Positions 1-9,994 of a DNA stretch of 64,000 bases are shown here, in pieces (positions within the stretch are counted from its first letter, which is position 1; every line of letters starts with the position of its first letter). This stretch comes from Craspedostauros australis (Eukaryota > Bacillariophyta > Bacillariophyceae > Mastogloiales > Achnanthaceae): positions 2,790,001 through 2,854,000 of the forward strand of contig JAMXDE010000007.1 in NCBI GenBank assembly GCA_026770025.1. The letters are read 5' to 3'. The notes under the pieces are model-generated. The model made no database searches. It saw only the letters and a program-made list of their open reading frames with translations, and had not been told where the DNA came from. Made by a program: the position numbers and the translations under genes.

Positions 1-148
1 AAGATGGCTACGTGTGACAATCAAAGCTTTGGCGCTCTCTCTAGAGTAGGACGTATAATTGCAGCATTCAGCGGCAGGTCGTCATGATGCTCCACTCTGC
101 CAATCCTGCACCGTGCCCTACTGTTCGTGGTATGCTGTCGTCAGGCAA

Positions 149-1085
149 CTACAAAACCAAATCTGGAAACTGCTCTTCCAATCGACGATGAACCATCTCA
201 CCGACAGGATTCAACGCTGTTGTCTCCTTCTCGTTACCACCCCCATTCGCTTGTGTCACCGCATCTCCTTCCGCCATCTGACTGCGATAATGCGCGTAAT
301 GCGTGTGCAAACACTTGATGGTCGGTGTGTAGATGCCGTCATCCGATATCTGACTCGCATAGTTCAATCCGGATATCCCCGAATCCTGCAGCATGCTGCG
401 GATGCGCGAATGCTCGACGTCCAGCAACAGCAGCTCGCGGTCGTCATCTCGGAGGCTGTTCCATCGTGTTTGGGCGTACGATTTGTGGCATCGCAGCATC
501 CGTTGCGTCAGTTCGTCATCGGTCCGCAGCTGTTGTTCGAACGTGCCGATGCAGCCGGCGCCTTCCAACGTGCCGATGGCCTTGGAGATGTCGGGGCATG
601 TCAGCCAGTATAGCGTCGGGAAGGGGGCGCCTGCATGCATACATGGTATGTTATGATATGACACAGCAGAACGCAATGTGAAATACAAATGTGATTGGAT
701 TGAGTGGATGAGTGGATGAGCATACCACCAAAGTATACCACCACCAACAACGCAGCCATATACACATGCACATACACAAACTCTTACCGAACGTCTCCAA
801 CGCCTTGGCTTGCCGTCGCTTCGCACCGCCATGCAGAGGATACGTCTGTATCGCAACTGGAACGTCCCGCATCCCTTCGGGACGACGCTTCCACGCGGAC
901 ACCTTCACGAAGTTCGACGGGATGTAACCCAGCTGTGCCTTGACCAATTCCTTCTGCGTCACGATCGGTTGCGTCAATGATGACACCACCTTGGAATCAC
1001 CGAAGCACCGCAGGACGATGGAACAGACGACGGTCCATCGTCGAACTCGTATCCTGCCTTGCCGTGGTGCGAGTGTCTGCATCAT
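149..1085 (-). CDS. DUF501-family protein, two exons
   Basis: Protein of unknown biochemical role. Exon 1 (1085-788) and exon 2 (630-149) are joined across a 157-base intron with donor GTAAGAG and acceptor GCATGCAG. The phase-1 junction rebuilds a Gly codon, giving a 259-aa product. Seen: 'QLGYIPSNFVKV' in exon 1 and 'GAPFPTLYWLTCP' at the start of exon 2, followed by a Glu/Arg-rich helical region. From memory this matches DUF501 (COG1507), where an N-terminal 'QLGR.P' stretch precedes 'DGTPFPTLYYLTCP'. That family is known mainly from bacteria, especially actinobacteria. The start at 1085 has A at -3. The first 40 residues are Arg-rich and hydrophobic and could be a targeting peptide, which is inference. 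The intron holds short GGATGAGT-type direct repeats. The function stays unassigned. Confidence 0.85.
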
Positions 1086-1734
1086 GGTTGCGCAATGGAT
1101 GCGTGCGAGTACTATTCTATAATACGATTATACGTACGTGCGTGCTGTGGAGTTCTTGAGAAGGCTGCGAGCGGCGCACCAACACGGCAATCTCCATGGC
1201 CGATTCATTTTCCCGATTGGTTGGTTGCGCAGGTGTTGTCGTTGTCGTTGTTTTCGATGTGATGAACGTTGATGGGTCCATCGGATCAAATGTCAGACAT
1301 GTCAACGAGAAAAAAGATGGAAAGGCTCAAGAGAGAGTCATGACATTCGTTTTGTGATGTTTGGTGTTCGGTTAGAATCGTGAATGATGAGTCCCGCCTT
1401 GAGTTGACGTGAGAAATCGCGACCAGAACACGTTCGCGAAAGAAGAAGTATCTTTCGGCATCGGATCCAGTGACCCGCTGAGCCGATGATGGCTCGCTTG
1501 CCCTGTTGGCATCGCAGTTGTGATCGTTATCACTTGACAGAGTATAGTGGCTTGATGCAAGAGCCAGTAGGTCGAGATCAGGATCATTCCAAGATCGCAC
1601 TTTGCAGAAGAAGGCAGAGTCCAGCACATCAACTCACAAATCGGAACAGAGGGCGAGAGAGGATGTGGTCCCATCGTGCTCGTGCATCAGGAGTAGAGCG
1701 CAAGTCACCTGCCTCTGGCATTCGCAGACTCAAC

Positions 1735-3570
1735 ATGCGGCAAAGCCGTGCAACTCGGAGCGCGCGCATGCTCGGCATGATCTGCCTCATGGCGCTGATG
1801 CTGTGCAGCTGCATCCCACAGGCAGACGCCGCTCTCGTGACGGAGAGGACGTTGGCGCTGGATAGGATGGACAGACGACCGCCATCGACCATCGCAGATG
1901 TGGGCGACGCCATCGACTTCATCCCCATTCAGAATCTGCTGTTCTTCACCACGACCACCAACAAGCTCATGCTGGTCGATCTCGCGTCGGTGAACACGGA
2001 GCTCGAGTTGGTGGCTCAATTCGACAGCCCCATCCAGCAGACGATGGCCTTGCTCAGCTTTGTCTACCTCACGGTCGGTGACGCGCCGGACAACGCCGTG
2101 ATGTGGTCTGCGAACAGAAACAGCGCCAGGCTCTTTCAGAATCAGCCCACTGAGCTGCTGACCGTCTTCCGCGATCGATTGTACTACGCCTCGCTGCAGA
2201 ACAATGGGCGGCGCAATGTGTTTGCCTTCAGCAGTCAATTCGTGCCGTCGTCCAATCTCGGCATGCAGTATGACTACCAAGGATACTTCTCTGACGCCCT
2301 AGAGGATACGCTTTTCATGGAGCTTCTGAATGTGCCATCGCCAGAGCTCGGTCCGTACTATGAAGTCAACTCCGATGGCGACCTCGTCATCTTCCAAAGT
2401 CCGCTCGGTGCGGCGATGCCGGCCAGCCCTCTGCTTCAGATCGGGTCGCTTGGTTCGTTCTTCTTCGTCACGACCAACTTTGAGAATGAGGCGCTGTACC
2501 AGACGGACGTCACTCCGATGGGCACTGTCGAAGTCAAGGAGCTCAACGATCTATGGCAGCCCGATGGTGACCTCATTCGGGAGCCGCTCGCGCTCGTGCT
2601 CAACAACACCCTCTTCTGCACGGCCAAGGACCCCGAGGATGCCACCAACACAGCTCGTCTGTGGAAGGCATCGAGCAGCGTCCGCAACGCCAACCTCGTG
2701 GACGAAGGACGCCCGCCGAACAACTTGATCGATGTGCGCGATCCCAGCTCCCTCGTCCTCTTCCAGGAACAGGTGTACTACAGCGGCCTCGTCAACAACC
2801 AGGACCGCGAACTCATGGTGTCCGATGACGACCCGCTCACCACGCGCATTGCCGTCGATCTAGTGCCATCGGGCACCGGCGGCAGCCAACCCGAATCCAT
2901 GATCGTGCACGACGGCAAGCTCTTCTTCTGGGCCAAGGTGAATGGGACGCAGGACACGCCGGTCTACGCCATCTACTGCACGGACGCCGTCGACACGGAG
3001 TTGATCGAGACCTTCGAAGCCAAGGGAGGCCCGCTGTTCGTGTACAGCGACGACCTCTTCGTGACGGGCCAACTACAGTCCACGGAAGACGTGACGTTGT
3101 ATCGGTTGGTAGCGTACACGGAATCGCCCACCAGCATGCCGACCACGCCCGAACCATCTTCGGCTCCGTCCAGTTTGCCGTCGGCCGAGCCCAGCATGGT
3201 GCCGTCGATGCAGCCGTCGTCGAATCCGACGTCGCAACCCACTCCAATGGAATCAATGGCTCCGTCAGGCAAACCGTCGGGATCTGTAGCTCCAACCGAA
3301 TCGGCGGCTCCTTCACAAGCAACAGCGTCTCCTTCGCGAGCATCTGCAGCACCAACGCAAATGACTGAAGCTCCAACACAGGCATCGGCCGCACCAACGC
3401 AAATGACAGAAGTTCCAACACAGGCATCGGCCGCACCGACGCAAATGACCGAGGCTCCGTCAGAGGCAACAGCAGCACCAACATCTGGTGTGCGGTCTGC
3501 ATCATTCATCGGGTTTTCGAGTTGGCTATGCGCAACTATTATTGTTGCCGTTGTCGGTGCCCTGGTGTGA
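1735..3570 (+). CDS. Secreted or surface protein: propeller-like repeats plus Pro/Ser/Thr (PSS) stalk
   Basis: Predicted extracellular protein of 611 aa. The frame is open from 1486, but the ATG at 1735 (A at -3) is preferred because it puts a signal peptide (MLGMICLMALMLCSC region, residues 11-26) at the N-terminus. Residues about 40-460 show repeated beta-strand units of the type '[L/Y]xxTDxxxxGTVEVKEL' and 'ELMVSDDDPLTTR', resembling the ELWVSDGTxxGT repeats found in bacterial and diatom surface proteins. Residues about 465-585 are a stalk of PSxxPS and then APTQMTEAPTQ/ASAAPTQ repeats, typical of diatom PSS proteins. The C-terminus ends in a hydrophobic stretch (CATIIVAVVGALV) with almost no tail, so a GPI-type or single-span anchor is likely. 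The role is unknown; cell-wall or adhesive functions are guesses. Confidence 0.82.
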   Translation: MRQSRATRSARMLGMICLMALMLCSCIPQADAALVTERTLALDRMDRRPPSTIADVGDAIDFIPIQNLLFFTTTTNKLMLVDLASVNTELELVAQFDSPIQQTMALLSFVYLTVGDAPDNAVMWSANRNSARLFQNQPTELLTVFRDRLYYASLQNNGRRNVFAFSSQFVPSSNLGMQYDYQGYFSDALEDTLFMELLNVPSPELGPYYEVNSDGDLVIFQSPLGAAMPASPLLQIGSLGSFFFVTTNFENEALYQTDVTPMGTVEVKELNDLWQPDGDLIREPLALVLNNTLFCTAKDPEDATNTARLWKASSSVRNANLVDEGRPPNNLIDVRDPSSLVLFQEQVYYSGLVNNQDRELMVSDDDPLTTRIAVDLVPSGTGGSQPESMIVHDGKLFFWAKVNGTQDTPVYAIYCTDAVDTELIETFEAKGGPLFVYSDDLFVTGQLQSTEDVTLYRLVAYTESPTSMPTTPEPSSAPSSLPSAEPSMVPSMQPSSNPTSQPTPMESMAPSGKPSGSVAPTESAAPSQATASPSRASAAPTQMTEAPTQASAAPTQMTEVPTQASAAPTQMTEAPSEATAAPTSGVRSASFIGFSSWLCATIIVAVVGALV

Positions 3571-4227
3571 TGTGATGGGATGTTGATGTTGATGGACGAG
3601 TTGTCGTACTACAATACACAATAATAATATGATGTGTTGAAGTCACTATGGAAAAGTATGATACATCGTAGTAGCTTCGATACAAGCTAATATCACGTCC
3701 TGAAACATGGTCAAAAGTAGTATCATCCCATGCCTGCACTCTCCTACTTCAATGCCGCAACACCAACTTGGAGTACAAACTCTGCCGCCCGACCAACATC
3801 GACTGCACTTTCCTTGGTTGATGGGTATGCTGCGATCACGTGTTTGCACGATTTTGGCGTGCTGTGATCATGTCGGACATCAAGAGGAGTTGGCATCACT
3901 CACTCGCATGGGCTTCGACATAATCGTTGTAGATGAAAGGTCGTGCACTGCTGACCGAGTCGATACAATGGAATGTCATGCCATTAGACTTCGGAACATG
4001 TATGATATTACTCTATTAGTATGGAGATGGTATGGATTGAATGAACATGCATGATTCGAGCAGGCATAACCCGTATGAATGGAATAACTCTGGATGGAAA
4101 CTGACAGCTGAACGGCATTTGATTGCGGAACTGTGTACAGTACGAATATGATGGGTATCTGTACGTCCAAGCCATCCTGGCGCAATCATTGATAACAACA
4201 CGGATGAGTGCATTGAAGTTGAGTAAA
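3571..4227. other. Intergenic, 3' ends of convergent genes
   Basis: 657 bases between two convergent genes. Only short, uncharacteristic open frames are present. No RNA gene or repeat was recognised. Confidence 0.5.
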
Positions 4228-6095
4228 TCAATGCACACCGCCGTGCGGGACATCCCCTCGATCCTCCAGAACGACGTATTCCGACATGATATCTCGCACC
4301 TGAGCCGTCATCTGCTGGCGGTGGTACTTCTTGTAAACCGCCAACGCGACGCTCAGCAACGTGAACATGCCGACCATGCAAAGTAACATGGTGAACATGG
4401 AGACCGTCTTGGGTTGCGTGTCCCATTGCGCATCGGGTTGCGTGTGGGCGATGATACCGCTGCTGGACTTGCCGCGCGTGCTGGGCTTGGACTTCTTCTT
4501 CTGCTTCGTGCTGGGAGAGAGACAGTCCAGCACATCCGCCTCGCCATGGCAGTGGGTGCAGACGGATGGCTCGGTTCCACGACCGAAGGAGCCGCAGATG
4601 GCCGCGAAGACGCCGTTCGTCGTGAGCTGTCCTTGGAAGGGCCGGTTGTTGACCTTCAAGGTGGGCGTGGCGACGATGCCCTTGTTTTCCATCTCGTTAA
4701 GTTCCGTCTCGATCAGCGCGTTGACTTTGTCGTCTTGCAATCCGCCCGAGTGCTGCATGCAGGCGTCGATGAGTGACTTGTCGATGTTGGCCTTTTGCAG
4801 GGCGCTGTTGACGCAGTGGTCATCGTTGAAGAGAGTCTCGTAACAGTGGTCCACGAATTCTTCTACGTAGTCCCACCATGGCGTGCCGACGCCGTCCTTG
4901 CCGTACTCCTTCCAAATGCAGATACGACGCAGGCTCTCCGTGACGGAGTCGATACCCGAGATGTCGCCCTGCGAGTCCTCGTGCTTGTCCATCTGACAGT
5001 AGCGCCCTTGGTTGGTGCATAGATCGGAACACTGGTTGCTGTACGCGGTGTTGCGACAGCCGATCTTGTTGCCGTCGTGCACCACGACGTGGGGTTCGAA
5101 GATGGCGTGACTGCGCAGGGCCTCCGCGATGTGACGAAAGCCGCGTTGCAATGAGTGTTGGAAGGCATCGGATGGCGTCATCCATAGCTGGTAATGCACG
5201 CGTTGGTGATCGGGATTGTCTTTGGGCCATGCCATCTTGGCGCGCACGAATACATCGTCCATGAGGGAGGCCTTGAGGTCGTCGGCTTCCTGCTTGGCCA
5301 CGAGGAAGGATGGAATCGTGATGTCGCCGCCGGATCCATCATCGGCCATGAGGGGTTCCCTTGGCTCGCATGGCTTTTTGGAGACGCAGTTGTGACCGGC
5401 GGTGCAGAGACAGACGTCGTCGGCAATGAGGACGCCGCTGGCCCCCGCCATCTGCGCGTTGCGGACCTTCTGAACGAAGGTGCAGCCGCCGCGGTCCATC
5501 ATGAGGATGAAGGGGTTGCGCGATGGCAGCATGCCCCCGTTGCTGGCATCGTCGATGTTGGCTTGCGGATATATGTTGGTCGTGTATGCCGGAGTGGGAT
5601 CGCACATGTCTGAGTCGACGTAGTAGACGAACTGCTCGATGGCGATGCCCAGCGGAGGCATGCCGAACAGGGCCTCCTTGTGTTCATATCCATCGGTCTT
5701 GCGCAGTGATGGAGGTACCTGTGGATGTTGGTGTGTTGGAATGTTGAAGCGATGGAATGTTGATGTGTTGGAGTGTTGATGTGTTGGAGTGGAAGGTGAG
5801 CGAATGATGTGAATGGTTGATTGGGGTTGATGGGTCAACAGGCGTGACCACCTGGCTTCTCTCAGTCATAGAGTACTCGTGAAGCAGACACTCAGTCATC
5901 ACCGGAAACAACTTCCATGATCGTTAGAAGCCAACTTCCACAATCGTTAGAAGCCAACTGCGATCACCAACCATCTGAACGACGCACCGTGATCTGAAGC
6001 TGACTGGCGCTTTCGACAACCGCCATGGTCGCCGCCGCCATGGTCGACACCAGACAGAGACCAAGCTTGGTGCTGGATCGTTGCGAACACAACAT
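4228..6095 (-). CDS. Vacuolar sorting receptor (BP-80/VSR-like), type I membrane protein
   Basis: Cargo receptor that sorts soluble proteins from Golgi to vacuole in plants and algae. Exon 1 (6095-5988) encodes a signal peptide with hydrophobic core LGLCLVSTMAAATMAVV. It ends in phase 0 at a GTGCGT donor and joins exon 2 (5718-4228) at CCACAG, across a 269-base intron, giving 532 aa. Seen in order: 'GYEHKEALFGMPP'; a PA domain with 'DRGGCTFVQKVRNAQMAGA' and 'ADDVC'; 'NITIPS'-like 'DITIPSFLVAK'; a Cys-rich luminal part with 'CTNQGRYCQMD' and 'WWDYVEEFVDHC'; 'ATPTLKVNNRPFQG' before 'AICGSF'; one transmembrane span (FTMLLCMVGMFTLLSVALAVY); a basic and acidic cytoplasmic tail. This is the standard VSR order, apparently without the EGF repeats of plants. 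An alternative in-frame start lies at 6104. The intron contains CAACATTCC/CAACACAT repeats. Confidence 0.87.
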
Positions 6096-6397
6096 GATGA
6101 GCATGAAATTGTGTGAGAACATGAATTTGTGTGATGATGTCTGTGGAAAGGAAGTCCCGCGTCCGTGTTGGTATCTTGTGGGACTTGGAGGAAGAATATG
6201 TCACAGTCATGTCGCATGACTGTCTTACCTGTGGTCACAAAGTGGCAACAGACAGAACCGATTCCTCCATGACAAGAGAGAGTTGAGATGGTAGAGTGGA
6301 AATGAAGATAGAGATGTCGGTAGATTGCGAGCCATGATACCTGCTCATGGTGGATGGAGTCTCTGGTACTGTTATGAATAATATTATAATATTATAT

Positions 6398-6436
6398 TAC
6401 TGTTGCTATTGTTGCCATTGTTGCTATTGTTGCTGT
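6398..6436. repeat. TTGCTATTG short tandem repeat
   Basis: About four imperfect copies of a 9-base unit (TTGCTATTG/TTGCCATTG) next to an AT-rich ATAATATTAT stretch. It lies between the sorting-receptor 5' end and the 3' end of the neighbouring gene. Confidence 0.7.
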
Positions 6437-6479
6437 GGAGATGGTGAGACTGCCGCTGCAATGTTCCTAGATGACACTT

Positions 6480-7928
6480 CTAAAATGTGACCTTGAATTC
6501 TTTGCATTTTTCTGAAAAGGAGGCATCATCGATGGCGTGCCTTCCCGCCGGCTCCGATGCGACCGACCGATCATTCCAACTGCGCTTATCGTCATGATTG
6601 GAAGCCTGGAAATGATCTTCCAAAGCTCCCTTCTTGGAGGATGGTTTGCGAGGAGCATTGTTTGTTGTGGTTGACTTCTTGGTGGACCGGCCCGCCGTGC
6701 GACGCGACGCCATGCGGCGCCTCGTGGAAGAGATGCCGGGTTCCGACTTGACGGTCTCGGCACCGCCGCTGCCGACGCTGCCCGCCCCGCTGCCGCGTCG
6801 TTGCATTCTGGCGGAACGCGATCCCGTCGTGCGGGAGGCCTTGGAGGGGACCTGGTAGGCTTCCTCGTCTTCGTCTTCTTCTTCGCCGGTGTCGTCGAGG
6901 TACTTGGAGAGGGCCGAGTAGACGGATGATTTGCGCGTGGAGGATTCCTCCACGGATCGTTGGCGTCCGGGTCGGCGGTTGAGGTAGGATCCTTTGTGGG
7001 GTCTGGATCCTGGTCTTACGCGAGCGGAAGACTTGGCGGGCGCCGACGCTATCGATCTGTTGGAGGAACGCTTGGACTTGGGTCTGCCGCCGCTGCCGAC
7101 GCTGGGCTCATCCTTTTCTCTGTCATTGCGCAGCTGATCCAGCAAGGTGGAAATGCCATCGGGATTGGCCTTGATCGATGACAGAGCGATCTTGGCAGGG
7201 CTGGACGTAGCCGATTGTTGTTGTGATTGATGTGATTGATTGTCGCCTTGCTTGTCGGAGATGAGCGACGCCGCAGCAGCAATGTCCGTGATCTCCTGCA
7301 GGATGAGCTCCGTGAGCAGTTCCTTGGCAGTTGGAGCAGGTGGGTCGTCGTTGTCATCGTTGTCGTCATGATCGTTGTCATCGTTGTCGTCATGATCGTC
7401 ATCTGCATGTTCAAGCTGATCGTGGCCACTTGACGCCTTGCCATGCTTTGTGGACGACTCTGTCTCATCCCGTTGCTTCCGTCGTGGTTTGCCAGACGAA
7501 GAGCGCTTGGACTTGGAGCTGGAGCGTTCCTTCTTTCCATCTCTGGACTTGGTTCTTCTCGATCCACTGTGCGATGGACCATGCGATGCGCTGCCTGACG
7601 ACTCCTTCACCTCCGAGCTGCCTCTGCTCTTGCTGCGACGCCGATCATCTGGTTTGCCGCTCTTCCTCCTCGTTGTCTTTGTTAATGTCTTTGTCGTCGT
7701 CTTCGTCGCATGCTTCCGACTCGTCTGCTCCGGAGTGACATCGGCCCACACATCGAGCTCACCAACGGACTCTCCGAAGACGTCGTTGGAGATGCAGGTC
7801 TCGGGGAACTCGAACTCCTCCGGCTCGCTGGTCTCAGGCGCGAACGCATTGTTGCCAAAGTCCGTGATGAAGCTGTCGTCGTTCGATCCTGGCGGCGGCG
7901 GCGGCGGCACTGGTCGTTGCATCATCAT
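6480..7928 (-). CDS. Basic, low-complexity protein of unknown function
   Basis: Uninterrupted frame of 482 aa starting with three Met codons. No known domain was recognised. Residues 6-14 are a Pro/Gly run, followed by an acidic segment (residues 15-70) and a Lys/Ser/Arg-rich block (about 70-165) with SR-like SKSKRSSSGK and SRRTKSRDGKK motifs. Then comes an acidic DDHDDNDDN tandem repeat (about 170-195) and a probable amphipathic helix (TAKELLTELILQEITDIAAAASLIS). A long Ser/Arg/Gly-rich tail with another acidic run (TGEEEDEDEEAYQ) follows. Such a composition suits a nuclear or RNA/chromatin-binding disordered protein, but this is inference. A long clean frame with strong codon bias supports a real gene. 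Confidence 0.68.
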   Translation of the reverse strand: MMMQRPVPPPPPPGSNDDSFITDFGNNAFAPETSEPEEFEFPETCISNDVFGESVGELDVWADVTPEQTSRKHATKTTTKTLTKTTRRKSGKPDDRRRSKSRGSSEVKESSGSASHGPSHSGSRRTKSRDGKKERSSSKSKRSSSGKPRRKQRDETESSTKHGKASSGHDQLEHADDDHDDNDDNDHDDNDDNDDPPAPTAKELLTELILQEITDIAAAASLISDKQGDNQSHQSQQQSATSSPAKIALSSIKANPDGISTLLDQLRNDREKDEPSVGSGGRPKSKRSSNRSIASAPAKSSARVRPGSRPHKGSYLNRRPGRQRSVEESSTRKSSVYSALSKYLDDTGEEEDEDEEAYQVPSKASRTTGSRSARMQRRGSGAGSVGSGGAETVKSEPGISSTRRRMASRRTAGRSTKKSTTTNNAPRKPSSKKGALEDHFQASNHDDKRSWNDRSVASEPAGRHAIDDASFSEKCKEFKVTF

Positions 7929-8158
7929 GGTGGCTGTCGATCTGTTGCCGTGCCAATGCTATATAGAATATTATAGAATAGAATAGAATACACGAGTGTT
8001 GTGATGGCACCAGTATCGTGCTTCTTGTCTGTGCGCTTCTTGGTGGAGCTGCTGACAAGATCAATGTGATGGAATGCTGATTAATGATGGAAGCAAAGAG
8101 GATGGCTTGACTTGTGGGTTGTGGTGCGACCTATTCCTGTGGATGCTGATGGCAGACA

Positions 8159-8198
8159 GATGCTAATGCAGATGCTAATGCAGATGCTGGCGCTAATG
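8159..8198. repeat. GCAGATGCTAAT 12-base tandem repeat
   Basis: About three copies of a 12-base unit, the last one diverged. Confidence 0.75.
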
Positions 8199-8488
8199 CG
8201 TTTCTCGCCCCTCCACTGGATTGTCCTCGACTTCTTTGGCCCTCTACGATCTCTTTCTCTTCTGCTTGCGCTGTGTTGGCTCAGCCAGATACTGACTATC
8301 AGTAGTACAGTATAACGTAATATAAAAGCTCGTATAATCCGAGCAGGCGTATGTTTGATGGCCGCACTGGTCTCTTTGTGTGGGTCCTCTCTATTGGCGC
8401 TGTCCACCAACACTGTCTATTGACGCTGTCTATTGATGCTGATGATGTTGTCGGAGGGGATGAAGGCGACGCAGTGGCTGCCACAGAT

Positions 8489-8540
8489 TATATCACTTCA
8501 CTTCACTTCACTCTACTTCACTCTACTTCACTCTCCTCTC
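8489..8540. repeat. CTTCA/CTCTA pentamer array
   Basis: Tandem CTTCA copies followed by CTCTACTTCA copies, strongly pyrimidine/purine strand-biased. Confidence 0.75.
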
Positions 8541-9994
8541 TGTTCTTCTTCAGAAGCAGCTCAGCCAGCGTTGGTTGATGCCTCTTCTTGATTGCTGTTT
8601 GTGAATTGTGTTGTATTGTGTTGTCTCTTTGTGGATTGTATTGTGTTGCTTGGCATGTTCCTGTGCAATGGTAGATCGTACCTTGTGGCTTGTGCGAGAA
8701 TGATGCTGTTGTGGTGGTGGTTGTCGTCGTCTTCTTGGTCTTGTTGTGCACACTCTTGCTGACCAATCCCCACTTTCTTGTCGCTCTCTGCCTCGTCGTT
8801 GTTTGTTTGCTGTTTGTGCACAGCACTCTCTATCCGCGTCAAGTGCCACAGAGACAGCCGCGACAAACCAAACCAGGAAGGAACCCCAAGCGAAGGATCC
8901 CGCCATGGCACGTCCTGCGCTTCGCTCTTACGCTTGCTTGTCTTGGTCTGGTTGTCTTTTCTTGGTCTGTTAACAAAGGGCGTGTCACGTCTCTGTTTCA
9001 GAATCGCGCGATTCCTGAAACCACAACCCGCACAGGTATCGCCACAGCCAGGTTCTTGGTACCTCTATCGCGTTTGTCGCAGCCGTTTTCTTTCCCCAAA
9101 CTGGCACGATCACTGTTGTCACCCAACTTTACAACTATGGTGGGTACCGGAAGGGCACAGAACATGTTCGTGGCACATTTGGTTTGTCCCTTTCATGAGT
9201 CGCAGGTGTATCACGTTCCGCCTTGAACCTCGTTCGTGTCGTGCTGTTTGTTTCCTTCGAACATCCCTCACTTTTAGCCTTGCCAGACACGAGGTCATTC
9301 GTTCCGCCTTCTCTTCCATGACCCCTTGCGGCACAACAAGACTCTTGGTCCGCCTTTCAACTTCAACGTCACGTCACGTCGAGTAGAGTACATGGCGCGA
9401 CGACCTTCGTGTAGCAGCGTCAACAGTCACAATTCACCATCACAGCCCAGACAGAAAGGTACTAACAACAACCACACCAATTGCAACCACGACAGAAACT
9501 TCCGCTCTCTCTTCTGATTTGTGTCATTGACATTTTATTGTTGACCACTAGTACTTTAAGTCTAGAGATTGGGCGTTCTGGGACAAGAAATCAGCTTTTT
9601 TGTCCATCCATTCATTTTCTAGGTCTTCTTGAAATTCAGTCTCAACTTCGCACGAAAAGAAGCCCTAATGGACTAGATGGACTAACTAGTCTTCAAGTGT
9701 ACCGAAAGTGACATATCAAACGATCCCATTTTCCAAGAGAGCTACTCACATCAACCCCAAATCCAAATCGTGGAAAAACCCTCGCAAAAAGATCCGTTGC
9801 TCTCTTGCGCGTCACCAACATCAGCAGCCTCCAAACCCATTCACTCCCTGGCATCCAACACGAGTACCATCTCTCGCACGTGCAGATGGAGAGAGGAAGA
9901 GATAACGAGACAACGAGATAACGAGAAAGAAAGAAAGAACAACCCACAAGCAGCAGCATGTTGGTGGAGGTCAAGCGTTGGCCTCCGAACCACA

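Larger units (their letters stand above)
7929..9994. other. Intergenic region with small repeats
   Basis: About 2.07 kb between divergent genes. It holds a 12-base repeat, an ACTTC repeat and GT-rich simple sequence. One minus-strand frame (8906-8550) begins with a signal-peptide-like stretch but runs into repeat-encoded His/Asn/Thr and is not called. No confident gene was seen. Confidence 0.45.

Noticed and set aside
2837-3509. Minus-strand frames of 222 and 178 codons
   Set aside because: They are antisense to the PSS repeat region and consist of repeat-derived VICVGAADA-type text with no independent support.
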